Positions 3,853-5,142 of a stretch of DNA of 5,142 bases are shown here, one piece after another. The position numbers and the translations under genes are program-made. The stretch is from NCBI GenBank assembly GCA_018894995.1, contig JAHIOZ010000125.1, forward strand, positions 1 to 5,142. The letters run 5' to 3'. The notes beneath the pieces were generated by a model. That model saw only the letters and a list, made by a program, of their open reading frames with translations. It ran no database searches and had not been told where the DNA came from. Source of the stretch: Patescibacteria group bacterium. GTDB taxonomy: Bacteria > Patescibacteriota > Minisyncoccia > Phycocordibacterales > UBA12079. Numbering within the stretch: the stretch's first letter is position 1; each line of letters opens with the position of its first letter.

Positions 3853-4974
3853 TCAAACTCCTAAAAATTCATTTCTTAAATCTCCTCGATGAAAACCGCC
3901 GGAATTGGAACGCATTCCCATTAAAACACCTAACCCGACAAACTCGGCCAATAAATGAGATCCTCCATAACTCATAAAAGGAACTGTGACTCCCGTTACA
4001 GGCAACAGGCCGATATTCATACCGACATGAACGACAAAATGGCTAATAAACAATATAGCCAAACCTAAAGCAAACAATGTTTCAAAATTGGATTTGGCAC
4101 AGGAAGCACTCAATAAAATTCTCCAAATTACAACAGCATAAAGAAAGAAAATTATTAAAACTCCCAAGAAACCCCACTCCTCAGCGAAAGACGCAAAGAT
4201 AAAATCAGTTTCGTATTCCGGCAAAAATTGTAACCTTGATTGTGTGCCAAAACCGACTCCCTTACCCACTAAACTACCTGAACCGACAGCAATTGTTGAC
4301 TGGTAAGCGTTGTAACCAGTACCCCTAATATCAGCCAAAGGATGCAAAAAAGTTGCAATTCTTTGTTTTTGATAATCTTTAAAAACAAAGGTCCACATTC
4401 CCCCAAATGCAACCGCCCCGATTAAAAAAACCAAAAGAAGATGTTTTTTGGAAATACCTGAAACCAAAACCATCCCCAACCAAATGAAGAAAATTATGAT
4501 AGCTGAACCAAAATCCGGTTGGAGAGCCACTAATAAGAAAAAAATCAAAGCATAAGTCCCTGAAATGAAAATATGTTTTATGTGGGCAATTTCAATATGT
4601 CTCTTGGAAAAATATTTTGCCAACAATAGCACAATTACCAGCTTGGCAAAATCAGCCGGCTGAAAAGATAAAAAACCCAGACTAAACCAGCTTTGAGCTC
4701 CTTTGAAAACACTTCCTACCAGAAACAAAGATGTTAACAAACCCACAGAAAAAAAGAACAACAAATTAAGAACTTTTGTTCTTTTTAAAAAACTGAAGTC
4801 AATAAAACTCAAGAGAAAAAAAATAATTACAGATACCGAAGCCCAAATTAATTGTTTTTCAAAAAAATAATTATCTCCGGTAAAAGAATTCATTGTAACG
4901 AGACCTGCAGCAACAATAGGCAAAATTGCCAAAAACATAACCCAATCTATATTTGTTCTTGATCGAAAAATCAT
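3853..4974 (-). CDS. rodA: RodA, SEDS-family peptidoglycan glycosyltransferase
   Basis: Multi-pass membrane protein of 373 aa that polymerises lipid II into glycan strands for cell elongation. In the family it works with a class B penicillin-binding protein (PBP2/MrdA) and the MreBCD scaffold, none of which is in this window. SEDS signatures appear in order: QPADFAK (105-111), QPDFGSA (152-158), YQSTIAVGSGSLVGKG (224-239), FLPEYETDFIFASFAEEWGFLG (250-271) and NIGLLPVTG followed by PFMSYGGSHLL (320-342). The catalytic aspartate of the TDFIF motif is D257, equivalent to D262 of E. coli RodA. About ten hydrophobic segments are visible and the length is normal. Both RodA and FtsW belong to this family; the short N terminus (MIFRSRTNIDW) and the VTGVTVPFMSYGGS motif favour RodA. 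The start at ATG 4974 fits that family beginning, but no Shine-Dalgarno sequence precedes it. The end is convergent with the small cysteine protein gene. Confidence 0.93.
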   Translation of the reverse strand: MIFRSRTNIDWVMFLAILPIVAAGLVTMNSFTGDNYFFEKQLIWASVSVIIFFLLSFIDFSFLKRTKVLNLLFFFSVGLLTSLFLVGSVFKGAQSWFSLGFLSFQPADFAKLVIVLLLAKYFSKRHIEIAHIKHIFISGTYALIFFLLVALQPDFGSAIIIFFIWLGMVLVSGISKKHLLLVFLIGAVAFGGMWTFVFKDYQKQRIATFLHPLADIRGTGYNAYQSTIAVGSGSLVGKGVGFGTQSRLQFLPEYETDFIFASFAEEWGFLGVLIIFFLYAVVIWRILLSASCAKSNFETLFALGLAILFISHFVVHVGMNIGLLPVTGVTVPFMSYGGSHLLAEFVGLGVLMGMRSNSGGFHRGDLRNEFLGV

Positions 4975-4990
4975 AATATTTTTAAGGAGC

Positions 4991-5020
4991 AGAGCAAATT
5001 AGAAAAATCAGATTTGTTCT
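4991..5020 (+). repeat. Short hairpin upstream of rodA
   Basis: AGAGCAAATT (4991-5000) pairs with GATTTGTTCT (5011-5020), ten positions with no mismatch other than two wobbles (4994/5017 and 5000/5011). Both wobbles are G.U in + strand RNA and A-C in the opposite strand. A run of six Ts begins eight bases further on (5028-5033), too far for a normal terminator. Confidence 0.4.
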
Positions 5021-5024
5021 TCAA
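4996..5024 (-). promoter_or_regulatory. Candidate rodA promoter
   Basis: On the minus strand TTGAAG (5024-5019) and TAATTT (5001-4996) are separated by 17 bp. Transcription would begin near 4989, leaving only about 15 nt before the ATG at 4974, in keeping with the missing ribosome binding site. The -10 match is poor (three of six), so this is tentative. It overlaps the 4991-5020 hairpin. Confidence 0.25.
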
Positions 5025-5037
5025 TAATTTTTTAAAC

Positions 5038-5142
5038 TAAAATTTTAAAATTTGCAAATAGTACGAAGAGAAAAAATTTAGTTTATGCTATGTATAGACT
5101 CTATTTTTTCTCAAAGTAGTATTTGTGAATTTGAGAATTTTA
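5038..5142 (+). repeat. 105-nt imperfect hairpin at the window edge, possible structured RNA
   Basis: Positions 5038-5088 and 5092-5142 pair position for position around a three-base loop (5089-5091), without any bulge. Of 51 pairs, 39 are Watson-Crick, five are G.T and seven are mismatches (5047, 5061, 5065-5067, 5078, 5079 on the left arm). All five G.T pairs are oriented so that + strand RNA has G.U, while minus-strand RNA would have A-C. It has no open reading frame of note. The outer pair is the last base of the window, so the element may continue outside. A possible -35/-10 pair (TTGTTC 5014-5019, TAAAAT 5038-5043) overlaps its left arm. Candidate identities are a structured non-coding RNA, a miniature inverted-repeat element or a contig-end artefact. 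Confidence 0.55.

Noticed and set aside
1..5142. CRISPR array, tRNA, rRNA or insertion sequence
   Set aside because: No regularly spaced direct repeats, no cloverleaf or rRNA core sequence, and no transposase frame or paired terminal repeats with a coding interior were seen on either strand.

Overview
The window looks like a piece of a small, strongly AT-rich bacterial genome, most likely from the Candidate Phyla Radiation (Patescibacteria, Parcubacteria-like). This is an inference from the compact RNase R, the minimal PAP2 and RodA proteins, weak or absent Shine-Dalgarno sites at most genes, and single-gene units separated by hairpins. TAA, TAG and TGA all act as stops (TGA ends rodA), and no in-frame TGA occurs in the long RNase R gene. 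I therefore see no sign of the recoded TGA used by Gracilibacteria and SR1.

Layout from left to right. 13-260 (+) is the remnant of a RelE/ParE-type toxin gene broken by a frameshift. 262-368 holds a tight hairpin and a degenerate 7-bp tandem repeat that runs up to the next start codon. 371-2437 (+) is rnr, a complete 688-aa RNase R. 2438-2783 is non-coding and carries four hairpins in a row, three of them long perfect palindromes. 2784-3338 (-) is a PAP2-family membrane phosphatase. About 3445-3504 is a back-to-back promoter region. 3553-3723 (+) is a 56-aa four-cysteine protein with a clear ribosome binding site; its stop codon lies in the loop of one hairpin and a textbook intrinsic terminator follows. 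3853-4974 (-) is rodA. 4975-5142 has no gene but contains a short hairpin and then a 105-nt imperfect hairpin that ends exactly at the window edge.

The genes do not form one operon: the strand order is +, +, -, +, -. PAP2 and RodA fit one theme, cell-wall building. RodA polymerises lipid II, and a BcrC-like PAP2 enzyme could recycle the undecaprenyl-pyrophosphate that is released. RNase R is a housekeeping 3'-5' exonuclease able to degrade structured RNA. The small cysteine protein and the toxin remnant are the accessory elements.

I found no clearly new multi-gene system. The most notable unexplained items are non-coding: the 105-nt hairpin at 5038-5142, whose transition-type mispairs are all G.U in + strand RNA, and the cluster of perfect palindromes at 2493-2747.
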